Assembly (NCBI GenBank): GCA_023333565.1
Contig: JAJKFH010003493.1
Coordinates: forward strand, 806,001-870,000
Length of the DNA stretch: 64,000 bases
DNA from: Puffinus mauretanicus
Taxonomy: Eukaryota; Chordata; Aves; Procellariiformes; Procellariidae
Reading direction: 5' to 3'
The notes under the pieces: model-generated
What the model was told of the DNA's origin: nothing
The model's input: the letters and a program-made list of their open reading frames with translations, nothing else
The model's database searches: none
Position numbers and translations under genes: made by a program
In this document: piece after piece, positions 12,988 through 25,448 of the stretch
How positions within the stretch are numbered: the first letter of the stretch is position 1
Layout of the letters: each line of letters starts with the position of its first letter

Positions 12988-13420
12988 AAATCTTGACTAG
13001 CATAGAGATAATGAATAGGGAATGATTTCCACTGTCTTTTTTAGCATGAGAACTAAGTGGCATCAAACAACTTTTGTACACCGTAGGCTCTAACCTAACA
13101 AAAGAAGATACTTCACACAATATGTAGTTACACCGAAGAACTCCTTGCCACATCACATAAAAGTTTATATGGGTCCGAAAGCAATTGAACAATTTCTGGA
13201 AAAGAAAAGAACAAACCACCAAGACCTTTGTTTGTAAAGGAAGGAGGCCCTACAGCTATAAACTGTTGGAGGCTGGGAGAGCATCTCAGAGAAGTACTAT
13301 TACATCTTGGCATTGTTCATATACTCTTTGTTGGACATTCTGTATTGATTGATCAGAGAAGGGATGATGGGCTAGGTGGACCAACACTCTGACTTGCTAG
13401 AGCTATTCTTGTGTTATAAT
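12988..13420 (+). mobile_element. Ancient CR1-like LINE, 3' part of the host copy
   Basis: The older element resumes after the younger insert. Recognisable pieces are ATGAATAGGGAATGATTT (about 13010), GGAGGCTGGGAGAGCAT (about 13267) and the closing segment GATGATGGGCTAGGTGGACC (about 13364), followed by an ATTCTTGTGTT-type end. These match the 3' end of old CR1-L/L3-type LINEs shared by amniotes. Together with 11230-12068 it forms one copy split by the younger CR1. Confidence 0.72.
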
Positions 13421-15989
13421 TTTGTGTTATGTACGTTCATTTTCACCACTTCCCCAAATCCATACTTTCTGGTAGTTTTGTACGCATAGCCTAGTTTTCT
13501 TTCAGAAAGAGAACATGTCAAGTTATTTGGAGGAAGACTATGAAGACAGGAAAAAGGAAGATTTTGGAATAAGGAAATAAAAAGTTCATATATTATGCAA
13601 GATGAGAAGGAAAAAAAAAACACCACAGAAGAGTAATATATTAGAGTACCTTTCAAGAGGTGACAAAGTAAATTGACAGTAGAAAAGAAACACTGGGGGA
13701 GGCAGATCAGATTTTTTTTACAACAGTAAAGGTTTAGAAGTAGAATTCTGTGTCCAGGAAGAGAATTCTGTCCTGAAGACTAGTGAAAGGCCTCTGAAGA
13801 ACTCAGTTTCTGGCAGGAATATTAGTAAGGTGACAGCACTTTCAGAGACTTGCCACACCCAAAAGAGAATCAACAGACTTCCAGAATTCCTATGTTTTTT
13901 TTAAATTTATATTTCCTATTTTACTATGGCCTCACAAAAATAAACATCTGCAACCACAACAAAAGGGAAAAGCCATTACTTAAAAGAGAAAGCAAAATAG
14001 TAAAGCTCTGAAGAAAGTCCAAATGAATGTTTGTCACAAAACAGAAATATTTTAACTACCAAGTTAGCAAATGGAGAGCAAATGATAAAGGCAGCTGAAG
14101 ACAGAAATATTTGCCATTAAGAAACAAACATTTCTCCAAAGACAATATTAGAGTTCGGGGGGGGAGGGGGGGGAGGAGAAAAAAAAATCTTTACAAATAG
14201 GCTATTAAAAAAAGCAATCAATGGTATTAAGCTGTGTTACACATTCACAGATAGGTGTATGACATCTAGTGGTCAGACAGTGTAAATGCATTAAAAAAAT
14301 ACAATGCTGTAGAGTGCCTTTAGTTTTGCTTTCGATATTAAAAGCAGAGACCCTGAAGTCATGATCAGTGATGGGGGGGGGGGGGGGGGGGGGAAAAAAA
14401 TCGGGAATATACACTACTTATATATATATATATGGTTATTCTTCTAAAACTTAAGAAGAGGGTTTATTAGGAGGGCCTGTTAGATCTCAAGTCTTAAAGT
14501 GTTCTAGAGTGATACATGAAAGAAAAATATAGTTGACTTAAATGCTGTTCTACTGTTAAAACACATGTGCTTTCATTAACACTGTTAAATACAACTTCAA
14601 TTATTGAGGATAATAGACTAAATTTTGAGCCGAATCTGAACCCAAAAAACATACACCACCTGAATAATGCTCCCTCAGCTGTGAATGGAACTGGATTTGA
14701 GTTACAGCACATACACATGGTATGGTTTGAGCAGACTCGAGGACACATGGAATCTTCAAGATCCATGCGTGGGAAACAAACCATTTCTGTTCATTTGAAA
14801 ACCCTTCTGGAATACAACTTCCTCCTACCCCTTGTTTTGGCTCTGTGCACCTTTTATAAGCCATTCAGCTCAGCACAGCAAAAGCAATACTAATAATTTT
14901 AATTTGAGATCCTTAAAAGAAAAGAGGTATATAGAATTTGTCACAACTATAGTACAAGCTTTCAACTATTACAGATATTTTCATTTACCTACTTTTAGGT
15001 TTGTGAAGTGACTGAGTATTTCATTTCAAAAGTAAATATTATCATATAGTTAATGCTGAAGTGTAAATATATTGGGTAACACATTCACTGAGATACCTAT
15101 TCAAGTGCAAATTTCCAATTAATCTAAAAAAAAAAAAAAATCACTCCAGTTGATAGAAATATTAAATCAGAAAAACAATCTTTCTTGAATAAAATATGGA
15201 TAAAGTCACAGGAAAATGTGGTTTTAAAAACCATTTTATCTCCTTACAATCATTTAAATAATATTTCTACATGGACGTTGATTTAACAGACATTTTTTAT
15301 TTAACTTGCATATTGATACAGTTACCTTCTGTAGTGAGAGTTCTGTGTAGCAGAACAAGAAAGTTTTGTAGTAAAATAAGCTGTTTCAATTCTTCAGCTC
15401 TAATTCATTCTCTGCATTTCCAACACTTCTAGTTAAAAATAAACTGCTTAATTGTCTTTCCTTACAGCTTAATAGTTTATTTAAAACAAGTAATGCAAGT
15501 ATAAATTAATGGAAGTAATGACAGAACTTTATTGCTCATAGTCTAAAGAATAAATCAAATATATAAATGTACCTAATGCATACTCGTATCTGAGACGTCT
15601 CTGTCTAAAGATGTCAGAAGAAAGGCATATTTCTTTATCCAAAGATTTATTTTTAAGTGAGGAATTTAGTGAAACATGCAAGTGGAAGAATAGCTGGATT
15701 TTTGCAATCACCCTCATTCGTCCATATTTTAAGCGGTGAATGCTCCTTTGAGAAAAGCAGAAGCTTGCCTTTTAGGGACAGCCAATACAATATGAGCTGT
15801 GCTCATGACAATCATTCTTGGGATGTGCTTTCTCCTAAAGCTACTGTATTATCTGGCTTTGCTGAATCTCTGCTGTCTTATTCACTTAAAATAACACAAA
15901 ATAGTTCACACCTTTAAACAGTCCTGCAAAACTTTTCTACTATTTGTTCAAAGGGATTTTCTTCTCCCAAAGTCTCAATTAGTATTTGG
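13421..15989. other. AT-rich non-coding stretch with long G runs
   Basis: No exon or RNA gene is supported. It contains a G8-A-G8-A-GG tract at 14157-14176, a run of 21 G directly followed by 7 A at 14373-14400, and a short TA repeat near 14415-14433. Minus-strand frames here are interrupted or low complexity. Confidence 0.55.
14373..14400. repeat. G21-A7 homopolymer tract
   Basis: Twenty-one consecutive G (14373-14393) are followed by seven A. Such a run can form G-quadruplexes and is hard to sequence, so its exact length may be an assembly estimate. Confidence 0.95.
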
Positions 15990-15993
15990 TCTG

Positions 15994-16804
15994 TGTTGTG
16001 GTTTAACCCCAGCCTGCAACTAAGCACCACACAGCCGCTCGCCACGCTGCCCTCCATGGGATGGGGGAGAGAATCAGAAAAGTAAAAGTGAGAAAACTCA
16101 TGGGTTGAGATAAAGACAGTTTAATAGGGAAAGCAAAAGCTGTGCACACAAGCAAAGCAAAACAAGGAATTCCTTCACTACTTCCCATCGGCAGGCAGGT
16201 GTCCAGCCATCTCCAGGAAAGCAGGGCTCCATCACACGTAACGGTTACTTGGGAAGACAAACGCCGTAACTCAGAACATCCCCCCCTTCCTTCTTCTTCC
16301 CCCAGCTTTATATGCTGAGCGTGATGTTGGGGCAGGGTTCTTGCTATGTTAAACCTTATGGTCTGGCCCAAAGGAACCAGGGGTGGAGACTGTAATGGAA
16401 ATATCTTTAAATTGTGGTAACCCATGATTTGAGATGCATGTTACAGGAATTACTATAGCAGGAACAACCTGCAGCAGTGGAGGACAAGCCTTACAAGAAG
16501 CAGTGCGAGTACAGCAGTGACCCGACCTGAGCCGGCTTTGCTGCCCAGTAATTCCACGCAACACACCACCTCTCCTGTCCTGAGTGACCACCGTAAGACA
16601 TGCCTGCCGATGGGAAGCAGTGAATGAATTCCTTGTTTTGCTTTGCTTGCATGCACGGCTTTTGCTCTCCCTATTAAACTGTCTTTATCTCAATCCATGA
16701 GTTTTCTCACTTTCACTCTTCTGATTCTCTTCCCCATCCCACAGGGGGGGAGTGAGCGAGCAGCTGTGTGGTGCTTAGTTGCCAGCTGGGGTTAAAACAC
16801 GACA
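15994..16804. mobile_element. Inverted-repeat element built from two LTR 3' ends
   Basis: The left arm (15994 to about 16327) is the reverse complement of the 3' part of an LTR related to the solo LTR at 2922-3493. It runs from the TGTTGTGGTTTAACC end through the TATA box (complement of 16307-16312). The right arm (about 16598-16804) is the 3' part of the same LTR type in forward orientation, ending AAACACGACA. Over about 205 bp the arms form an imperfect inverted repeat. They share an insertion (TCTGATTCTCT-type) absent from the 2922 LTR. The unit is flanked on both sides by TCTG (15990-15993 and 16805-16808), so it appears to have inserted as one piece. The middle 270 bp is an unidentified segment, open for 80 codons on the minus strand (16591-16349). 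Confidence 0.78.
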
Positions 16805-16808
16805 TCTG

Positions 16809-18836
16809 ACAGTTTAAAAAATGTTTATATATGAAAAGAGCTCAGTAGTGTTGCAAATCACATTAACCAACTTTCTCTTTTTCAACAACTTATAATCTTG
16901 ACAAAAATTTAATATTAACTAAATAAAATGAGCATATGTATTTAAGTTGGCATTTAAGTTGCAAGTCTGCTTTTCCTAGATGAGAATGAAATATATTCTT
17001 GTGGAATACAGCAACGTGAGGATTAAAGTCTTCCTTTTTTTAATACAAGTAATAAAAATGCTGTCTTCAGCAACATAAGCAAAGCGCATTCTGAACATTT
17101 CAGAAGGAAAAATCTAATTCTCAGCAATAGGATGAGGTCATGTAATAGAATGACTTTTATAACAAGGACTGAAGTATTACTACGACCTTTCAGAAGACTC
17201 CTAGTCAAGGCATAAGGAAAGTTCAGAAGGAAGGCAGAAGTACCCAAATAAGAAGCCCAGAGAAACTAGAAATATCTAACACAATAAATAATGTGACTAG
17301 ATAGAACAAAATGAGGGAGACTACACTGCTCTGCTACAAATAAGTATTTTCTCTCAAGCATAATGTTGTATAACATACACATTTCCAGATAGCATCTTAA
17401 CTTACATACAAAATCAGTTATATTCAGTGTTATATGAACTAAGCCATGACGTAAAGATAAGGATCAGACAAGCTTTTCTGAATTAGCCATATGGAAAGGA
17501 AATATTGGTAAAGAGGTGAGAAAACGTCTGTACCACTACTGTCAGATCTGTATAGAAGTCATTATGATACAATGCGATTCATAGTGTATCTCTCTGATTA
17601 CTACTGGAAATTGATAGAAACTCACAAAAATAAATCCAACACAAAACCATTAATGATCAAATTTCCATCCACTCATATCTGACAGCAAAATCTGTACTTC
17701 CTATCCATTAGGTCACAATTTACCTGTAGGTAGATCATTACACCTCCTGAATAGCAAGCCTAGTGCAATACCACAATCCAACCAGCACTCGTGAAATCTT
17801 GAAACTTGCAGTTGAGTCTTGCTGGTAGAGTTTTACACCCGCTTGGCAAAGCTAGCATCAGATATACATGGAAAGCTAGATACCAGCCTCAAAGCACTAC
17901 TAGAATGAAAATAAGTATCCTCCTGTTCATTAAAATACAGCTTTCTTATTTGTGTTAGCTGCTGAAAGATGCACCTCTTGCTCAGTTTTGAGGGAGGACA
18001 GAAGGAGAGGGGTCAGAGTTCTGGAACACTTACATAAAGCTGCATCGTCCACCCCGCCCCTCTCTCGGTCAGAGACAGCCTCTCCAACAGGGAGATCAGA
18101 TGTGTCTAATGATCAGAACAGATGGATATGAAAATTGAAATAAAGTCCTGAAGCATATTATCTTGGAGTTCTCACTAGCAGATGGTTCTAAGGACTTTTG
18201 GAGGAATGCTCCATAGACCTCATATATAGTACCCATTTGGAGTTAATTTTGCTGCCAATCAGTGCTGTAGGTAATCACCTTCTCAGACAGGTATTAGGAA
18301 AAAGTCTATGAAAGAAGTCAACAGGACTATTAATCTCAGGTCCAATCTTGCTTCTCTTGCAGTGTGGCATAGCAAGCTTCCTCACAATCTTAGCTGAGAG
18401 ATACGTTTCAGCCAAAGGCAAGAACGCCGTAATTCCTTTAAGAAAGATTTTTTCTTTAGAAGAATGGGCTTGTCTTTATTGAGAACAAGAACTGAAGTAT
18501 CTGAAAAATAACAGAAATGGGTGTATTAAGAAATACATGAATGAGTTGGGTGAATTAAGCAGAAAGTCGTATCAAGTGCCTGGCAAATACTTTTGGTCCA
18601 GCATAAAGGCCAAAGGTTCAGCTTGTCTCCATATACATTAAAAAATTCTTTCAGCCAATCTAAGACAAACTGGAAACCATTTAAATTGTCAACTCTGCTT
18701 GAGGGCATATCTGTCCACATTCTATACACCTTAACTCTTTAATAATCTGTTGGAGGTTCTAAAGATCAGTGACAACATGCTATCTTTCCTAAAGAAACCA
18801 CTCAAACACTTCTCAGAGACAAAAAAGGACAGATGG
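16809..18836. other. Non-coding stretch, nothing recognised
   Basis: This is AT-rich DNA without exon-like segments, RNA genes or a transposon I can name. A 67-codon minus-strand frame at 18526-18729 has protein-like composition but no recognised family, start context or splice signals. Confidence 0.5.
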
Positions 18837-18841
18837 CCTTT

Positions 18842-19974
18842 TGTGATGGGTTGACCCTGACTGGACACCAGGTGCCCACCAAAGCCACTCTATCACTCCC
18901 CCTTCTCAGCTGGACAGGGGGAGAAAAATACGACGAAAGGCTCATGAGTCGAGATAAGGACAGAGAGATCACTCAGCAATTACCATCACGGGCAAAGCAG
19001 ACTCAACTCGGGGAAATTAGTTTAATTTATTGCCAATCAAATCACAGTAGGATAATGAGAAATAAAAACTAAATCTTAAAAACACCTTCCTACCACCCCT
19101 TCCTTCTTCCTGGGCTCAAGTTCACTGACGAATTCTCTTATCTCCTCCCCCCCGAGTGGCACAGGGGGACAGGGAATGGGGGTTGCGGTCAGTTCATCAC
19201 ACGTTGTCTCTGCCGCTCCTTCCTCCTCAGGGGCAGGACACCTCACACTCTTCCCCTGCTCCAGCGTGGGGTCCCTCCCACAGGAGACAGTCCTCCACAA
19301 ACTTCTCCATTGTGAGTCCTTCCCACAGGCTGCAGTTCTTCATGAACTACTCCAGCGTGGGTCCTTTCCACGGGGTGCAGTCCTTTAGGAGCAGACTGCT
19401 CCAGCATGGGTCCCCCACAGGGTCACAAGTCCTGCCAGCAAACCTGCTCCAGTGTAGGCTCCTCTCTCCATGGGTCCACAGGTCCTGCCAGGAGCCTGCT
19501 CCAGTGTGGGCTTCCCCCGTGGTCACAGCTTCTTTTGGGCGCAGCATGGGGTCCTCCACGGGCTGCAGGTGGATATCTGCTCCACTGTTAACCTCCATGG
19601 GCTGCAGGGGGACAGCCTGCCTCACCATGGTCTTCACCACGGGCTGCACGGGAATCTCTGCTCTGGTGCCTGGAGCATCTCCTCCCCCTCCTCTTCACTG
19701 ACCTTGGTGTCTGCAGGGCTGTTTCTCTCTCAGATTCTCACTCCTCTCTCCAGCTGCTTTTTCGCAGCCGTTTTTTCCCCTTCTAAAATATGTTATCCCA
19801 GAGGCGCTACCACTGTCGCTGATGGGCTTGGCCTTGGCCAGCGGCAGGTCCGTCTTGGAGCCGGCTGGCATTGGCTCTATCCGACATAGGGGAAGCTTCT
19901 AGCAGCTTCTCACAGAAGCCACCCATGTAGCCCCCTCCCCCGCTACCAAAACCTTGCCACGCAAACCCAATACA
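18842..19974 (-). mobile_element. 1.13-kb solo LTR of an avian endogenous retrovirus, intact target duplication
   Basis: Read on the minus strand the block begins TGTATTGGG and ends CCCATCACA, giving TG...CA ends. It is flanked by a perfect 5-bp duplication, CCTTT (18837-18841 and 19975-19979). A polyadenylation signal AATAAA lies on the minus strand at 19031-19026. The unusually long U3 contains a run of degenerate tandem units of roughly 45-60 bp rich in CTCCAGCGTGGG, CACAGG and GGGCTGCAG words (about 19240-19680). Overlapping open frames of up to 181 codons on both strands arise from this repeat and are not genes. There is no internal retroviral sequence. Confidence 0.9.
19240..19680. repeat. 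Degenerate GC-rich tandem array inside the solo LTR
   Basis: Successive units share CTCCAGYRTGGG followed by a TCCC/CACAGG and a GTCCT/TGCAG word. The repeated reading CTCCAGCGTGGG, CTCCAGTGTAGG, CTCCAGTGTGGG is easily seen at 19261, 19349, 19448 and 19500. Because the unit lacks frequent stops, it creates long spurious frames. Confidence 0.75.
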
Positions 19975-19979
19975 CCTTT

Positions 19980-21069
19980 GTGGATTTTTCCTCTTAGAAT
20001 AGTAGTCTAAAAACTAAATAAAAACAATTTAAAAAGGACATTTATACTTAGGCTAGCAAAGTTACACATAAATAAGAAAAGTTCATGGTAATGTTACAGA
20101 ATGTTTTTTAAAAAAGATCCAAGACTCCTTTCTGCATAAAATATTACATCTCTATTTATTTAAAAGCAATTTCTTTTTAATTTCAACATTCAAAATTCCA
20201 ATTTATTGGTATGCATGTATGCACGGGTATATATCCACAGATACAAAGCTGTGCGGTGCCTGAACGCTCAAAAATAACAGTACTTCAAGAGTTTCTGGCC
20301 CAGATAAGTGAATATTGAGAGTTACAGACTCCTGTGTAAATATATTAGCATTCTACTATTTCTATCAGTATAAAATAAGCCCTGCCTATGGGTAATACAG
20401 CAAGTAGCATGTAATGCATTATTGATTTATTAAATATTAAGGACATCTGAAAAATGGTTCAGATAATATTAAACAAAAAAGACGGCACTTTTGAGCTATC
20501 TGTTTTGTGTTTCTGTAAGTGGGATGTCAGTAGTAACATCTTCCAGTAAAACATGCATGCCACTGAGGAACAAGTGCTAATACACTGAATAACTGGAGGA
20601 AGAGAGGATTATAGTTGATGACAGCACACAGAACATACTCTCTTAAAATATCTATAAGCTATTTTACATTCAGTATTCCAAAATAAATAAGACACATATT
20701 TCATATTTGATTTGTTCTGGCATAAATCTGGGTAGAGTGCAGGGCTACCCAACATGAAGTTATTAAAAGAAAATTATACCCACAGTCTAATCTCTGGCAA
20801 GCACTCAAAAGCAGTCAAAGCAACAGTCATGAGATAGTTTTATTTTATGGTAAATATCTGACATTTTCATTAGTATACACTGGCAAGAAATGATCACTGA
20901 TGTTCCGAATGCCTATAAAAAGCAAAGATGAACACACGCACACCAAAAAATTACAAGTAATTTAGAAAGAAAGTGCTCGTTCTTTTTCGTATCAATTGTA
21001 AGCTCCTATGAGGTTGCCAGTAAGTGCTAGTAGAAAAATACTTTTGGAAGAAAAATGGAAGGTTTTATA
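19980..21069. other. AT-rich non-coding stretch, nothing recognised
   Basis: All frames are short. I see no splice-bounded exon, RNA gene or nameable repeat. Confidence 0.5.
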
Positions 21070-21625
21070 TGTAAGAACTTCGTCCTGCTAAGTCAGACAA
21101 AATGTCCACCCAGCACAGTACTTCAGAGTAGCAAAAGGAAATGCTATTTAGGGAGAACACACACGTTCAGCCAGTTTCTCCCAGCACACTCCCACAGCAC
21201 CTATGAACGTTGGGTTAGGGATGCTAGAGGAATTGACTTGCCTACTCCTTTTCTTACTAAGTTGTCATTTTATGACAACAATTCCTTTTTGAACCTACTT
21301 ACACTACCCGACTCTACAATCTCCAATAAATTCCAAAAGTTCAATGCCTACTGCATAAAGCAGCACTTTGCTTCATCTGTTTTAAATTCAGCTCTTACTA
21401 CCTTAATTGAGTGTCATCTAGTTTTAGCACTGTGCTATTTGGCAAGTTACAGTTCCACGTTCCTTTTATCCATGGCCTTTGTGATCATAGAAACTTTAAT
21501 CGTATTTCTGCACCTTCTTTTTTCCAAATCGGAAAGCTTTGGTTACACTACTTGTTTTTCATACAACTGCTGTAGATACACACATGATCTATCTGAAAGT
21601 ACACATAACTTTCATTTTTAAATTT
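21070..21625 (-). mobile_element. Ancient CR1/L3-type LINE 3' fragment
   Basis: On the + strand the text CTAAGTCAGACAAAATGTCC (21079) is the decayed reverse complement of the typical old CR1 3' end (CTGGGTCAGACCAAAGGTCC). It continues through AATAAATTCCAAAAGTTCAATG and AAAGCAGCACTTTGCTTCAT (21327-21375), the complement of the thumb/3' region of old CR1 copies. The element therefore lies on the minus strand. A 188-codon + strand frame (21055-21621) is antisense to it and is not a gene. Confidence 0.7.
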
Positions 21626-24600
21626 ACTTTGTATTTAAATTTTACTTTTTAATAGAATCTTTTAATTCACTTCTAAAATACAGTTTAACTTTTCAACTTT
21701 TCAATTGGCAGTCAAAAAACCTCTAAATTCTCTAAATAATTAGCACATTTCATATCCGAAAATATTCTATCAGTCATTTGTGTATAATGCAATTTTCTTC
21801 CCAACCTTAAAGGAGTTTGGAATAACCGTTAATATGTTTTGCTGCAACCCAAGCTCTGGAACAATGACTAACCAGGAATTCAACATGATAGCTTTAAACA
21901 AAGCCATCTAAACCACACATCATGCACTGTCTGTTAACAGGATTGGAACAAAGTGTGTCAGGCCACTCTAAATAGTAACTGAAAGAAAATACACCTTCAC
22001 AGGTAGTCTATTTGGGAGATGTATCCACATCTCTGTTACCATCAACTACTGCATGGAATGCATTAGGAGGAAGAAATAAAGTACTCATCTTACTTTGAAA
22101 GCTCTTTAAAGATGAACAATTATAACATCCATATTGATTTCATCTGAATTTTGTGATAAACCTCTATATCAACAGAGAGCAAGTCCAATCCGATACATTT
22201 AACAAATTTAGTTTCCCATTTCATTGATATTCCCGCAGTGGCAGGACACACTAACTGTTCATTTTTTGATTTTATGGATTTGCTTATTATAATTTAAAAA
22301 CACAGAAAACACCAACATAAAGCTTAGAAGATCCTTCAGTGACCAAATTTCCAATTGTGATTGTCTTTATAGAGATTCAGAAATTCTTACCATGGATTTG
22401 AAAGACCTGTTGATACTAAAATCCAATAGTACTATGATACAAATATCACAGTCGTGCAATTTTGCTCAGTTAGGAATCATCTTAGTATCATCTGATCCCA
22501 AAATAAATAATGGTTGTAAAACTTCAATGGAAAGAACTTCCACTGGAATGGCATGCAAGATGCAAGTTTTGCAATTTCTACATTCTTAACATTGTTATAA
22601 AAGCAAAATTCACAAAAGGAATTAGAAAGCTTTCCTGTTCCACAGCAAAGGTCTATGCATTCTGTCAATGCTACAATCGGCAAGCAAGAGCTAACCTTTG
22701 CTCCAAGTGCCGCAGCTGTTTGGAATCAATGCAAACAGGCTTGGAAACTGTAAGCCAGGGCATATGACTGTCTGTGAGCACTATAAAAAGCAGTGCTGTA
22801 AGCACTGCTTAAGAGAGGGTAGTACTTGGTGTGAGGTTCTACAGAGAAGTGGACAGAAGAACAGTTGTCTGTTAACATCAGACAAAGGTTTGGAAGAGTT
22901 CAATATATTCATTTGTGGGCAAGATAACGGTATGGCTTCTAAGAGAGTAAAATGAATAGAAAGGAATAGAAAGCTTTGAAAAATGCAGGGGTGGGGTGGG
23001 GTGGGGAGGTCAGGTCAGATTTTGGCCTGTTGAAAGGATAAGATTGGCTTGCATGTTTCTGTTGTTTCTGTATACCTAAAAACAAGTCTAAGATCACTAG
23101 AAAAGTCATCTTTGCTCAAAGGCAACTGGTACTAGAAACTGGAAATTTTTTAACAAAGACTTCTTACAAAACATTAGTCAGTAAAGTTAAATTGGTATCA
23201 ATGGAGACAACATGAAGTATAATCTAATTAAAAAAAAAAAACACTGATGCTGAAAATTAGATATAAATCATCTTACGCCAATAACCGAACACAGATTCAA
23301 CAGTGATTGAAATAATATTACGTGGTTTTTTACAACTCATTTTTATTGTTCATGCTAAAGCACACTTGAGAAAAAGAGCACATCTAAAATATTTCTGCAC
23401 ATAACACAAAGTAAGTATGTGCATGTCTCAAGAAAAAAGAAGACGACCAAAAAATTAAGATTATAACACCTGTAATCTTATCTTGGACATTTGCACACTT
23501 TGCCCAGAACTACTTCCTAGAGGAAACTCTGCACAGATATACATACTTCCTCTTTTATGGAGCTCAGACTCTTCAGGAAAATACTTGTCAGAAATCAAAC
23601 ACTTATTAAATCATGAATGAGTATCCACATCGCAATACCATGGCTAATTTGTACAAACTTATATAGCATTATCACTTGAAAACAGGCCCTGTTTTAAACA
23701 TTTTCCATTTTTACTCTGAACCCACACTTTATCTAGATAAAATTTTCATTTCTTTCAGCCATAGGAAAGTCAAATTTTTGCTAATCCAAAAAAAGAAGTG
23801 TCAAACTGTTATTTATTCTAAATTTTAAAAACCCCAAAGTTATAACAACTAGTACAACAGATTTTTTTTCAAGGAAGATTTACTTATTTTTAATTCTTTT
23901 TATGATCTAAAAGTAACATCTTGTAAAAAACCATTTTATGTTAACACTCAACAAGGATAACAAGGATACCAACAAACTGTCAATCAGTGGATATGTAACA
24001 GATTACTTCAGCTGCTTACTTCTCTATCAACTAATGAAGAAGGTAGAAGAAAAAAAAAGGCAAAGAAATGTTGTGGAGAAAAAGTGGATCATGTCAAATA
24101 TATTTGTCAATACAGTCTCTTGAGATCTCCATTTCTCTATAATTCTTATATCCAAAAGAGTATCAGATATTTAAGATGCATAATTAATTATATGCACATT
24201 AATGACATTTCAACAACAAAAGCATAACATAACCTATTTTCACTCATTTTGTAATTTAAAAACCAGCTCTGTGTTTATCACAGAAACATGACTATGCCTT
24301 AACACATTTTTTGTTTTTAATTTTGTTAAATCAGAATATTGCACAAAGGGAGGAAGGGAGTCCTCTTAAAAATTAATTGCTTTGATGCTTGAAAATGAGA
24401 TCAAGTATGACAGCAAAGACCCTTGCCCACATTACTACGTCAGTGCAGTGAATAGAGAGCATGTTAGGTAGAACTTAAACCTAGGACTGTTTTAAGTGAC
24501 TTATCTGCAGAATATGACAATGTTAGTACATGTATGCAAGAAAAAGAAAAAAAATTTTAAAAAAAAAATCAACAATGTGTATTGATACTAGGATGAAGTG

Positions 24601-25287
24601 CCTGGTCCAGACTCTATTCTTCTTCTGTCAGATACATTCAAGACTATCAGGAAAGACATCCAAAAATGCATTCTCATATGAGAGCCCGGTAGAAGAAAAG
24701 AGAGGAAAAAGATGAGAAGCACAAAGAACATGGAGCCTACCTTCACTACAGTATACCTATCTATACCTTTCTCTCTTCTCATGGTTCAAAAAAGATGGAA
24801 GAAGGACCCCCTCCCAGGAAAATGCTGCTTTTCTGTGGAGTACATTAATCTATCCTGAACTGTGATTACTCCTCCAAAATGAACAAAATTAATTCTCTTT
24901 CTTGGCCTTCTGGAACATGCTGGAGAACCATCAAGGAGCAGACCGGGACATCTCTATAAATTTCTTCTCATGCTTACCAACTTACGGCTTTGAAACTGTC
25001 ATCTTAGATCTTGAGTGGTTCAGCAGTATTTAATGGTGTAAAACAGAGGTGGAAAATTATTCCAAAGGACCTTCCTAGTTTGTGAGAGAGATCTACCCCT
25101 TAGCAGCAGGATGATGATAATGTTATCAACAGAAGGCCCCGCAAAAGTAATTCAGTTTTTCTGAGCTGAGAAGTCACAATTTTCTTGAACCAGCTAAGGT
25201 ACTTAAAATATTGAAGCCATTGAAAAAGAGTTCCATTGGTTCAGGAAGACTTGAGAATACAAAGCATTTACACTGTGTATCACTGAC
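21626..25287. other. AT-rich non-coding stretch with weak exon-like minus-strand signals
   Basis: No gene can be assigned. A good minus-strand donor (complement of TCTTAC at about 22390) and pyrimidine-rich acceptors near 22570 and 22940 occur next to short open stretches, but phases and donors do not join convincingly. A (GGGGT)n run lies at about 22988-23008. Confidence 0.45.
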
Positions 25288-25448
25288 CTGGAGACTTATT
25301 AAGCCAGTCTGTAACTAACATAACTATCTCAGCAGAAAATGACTCATTCTTCTCATAGTACCAAATCAGATATTTATCACAGTACCACTTAATAACTTCT
25401 GGGAATAAGGAGTACGAACATTTCCTTCCTATAGTCTTCCGTCCTTCC
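25288..25448 (-). other. Candidate minus-strand coding exon B (unidentified gene)
   Basis: On the minus strand, a pyrimidine tract ending TTTTTTTTGTGTAG precedes a 161-nt segment that ends CTCCAG before GTCAGT, a good donor. One frame is open through it (53 codons) and its product has protein-like composition (for example PEVIKWYCDKYLIWYYEK). Its start phase (2) fits the end of candidate exon A at 26460. I do not recognise the sequence, and no third-party support is available, so this is a prediction only. Confidence 0.3.

Noticed and set aside
19156..19889. Overlapping + and - frames of 100-181 codons
   Set aside because: They fall inside the solo LTR and arise from its stop-poor tandem repeat.
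21055..21621. 188-codon + strand open frame
   Set aside because: It is antisense to an ancient CR1 3' fragment; the underlying DNA matches the old LINE, and no start context or splice sites support a gene.
22390..22960. Minus-strand donor and acceptor-like sites with short open stretches
   Set aside because: No combination of sites gives a continuous frame with acceptable donors; likely chance.
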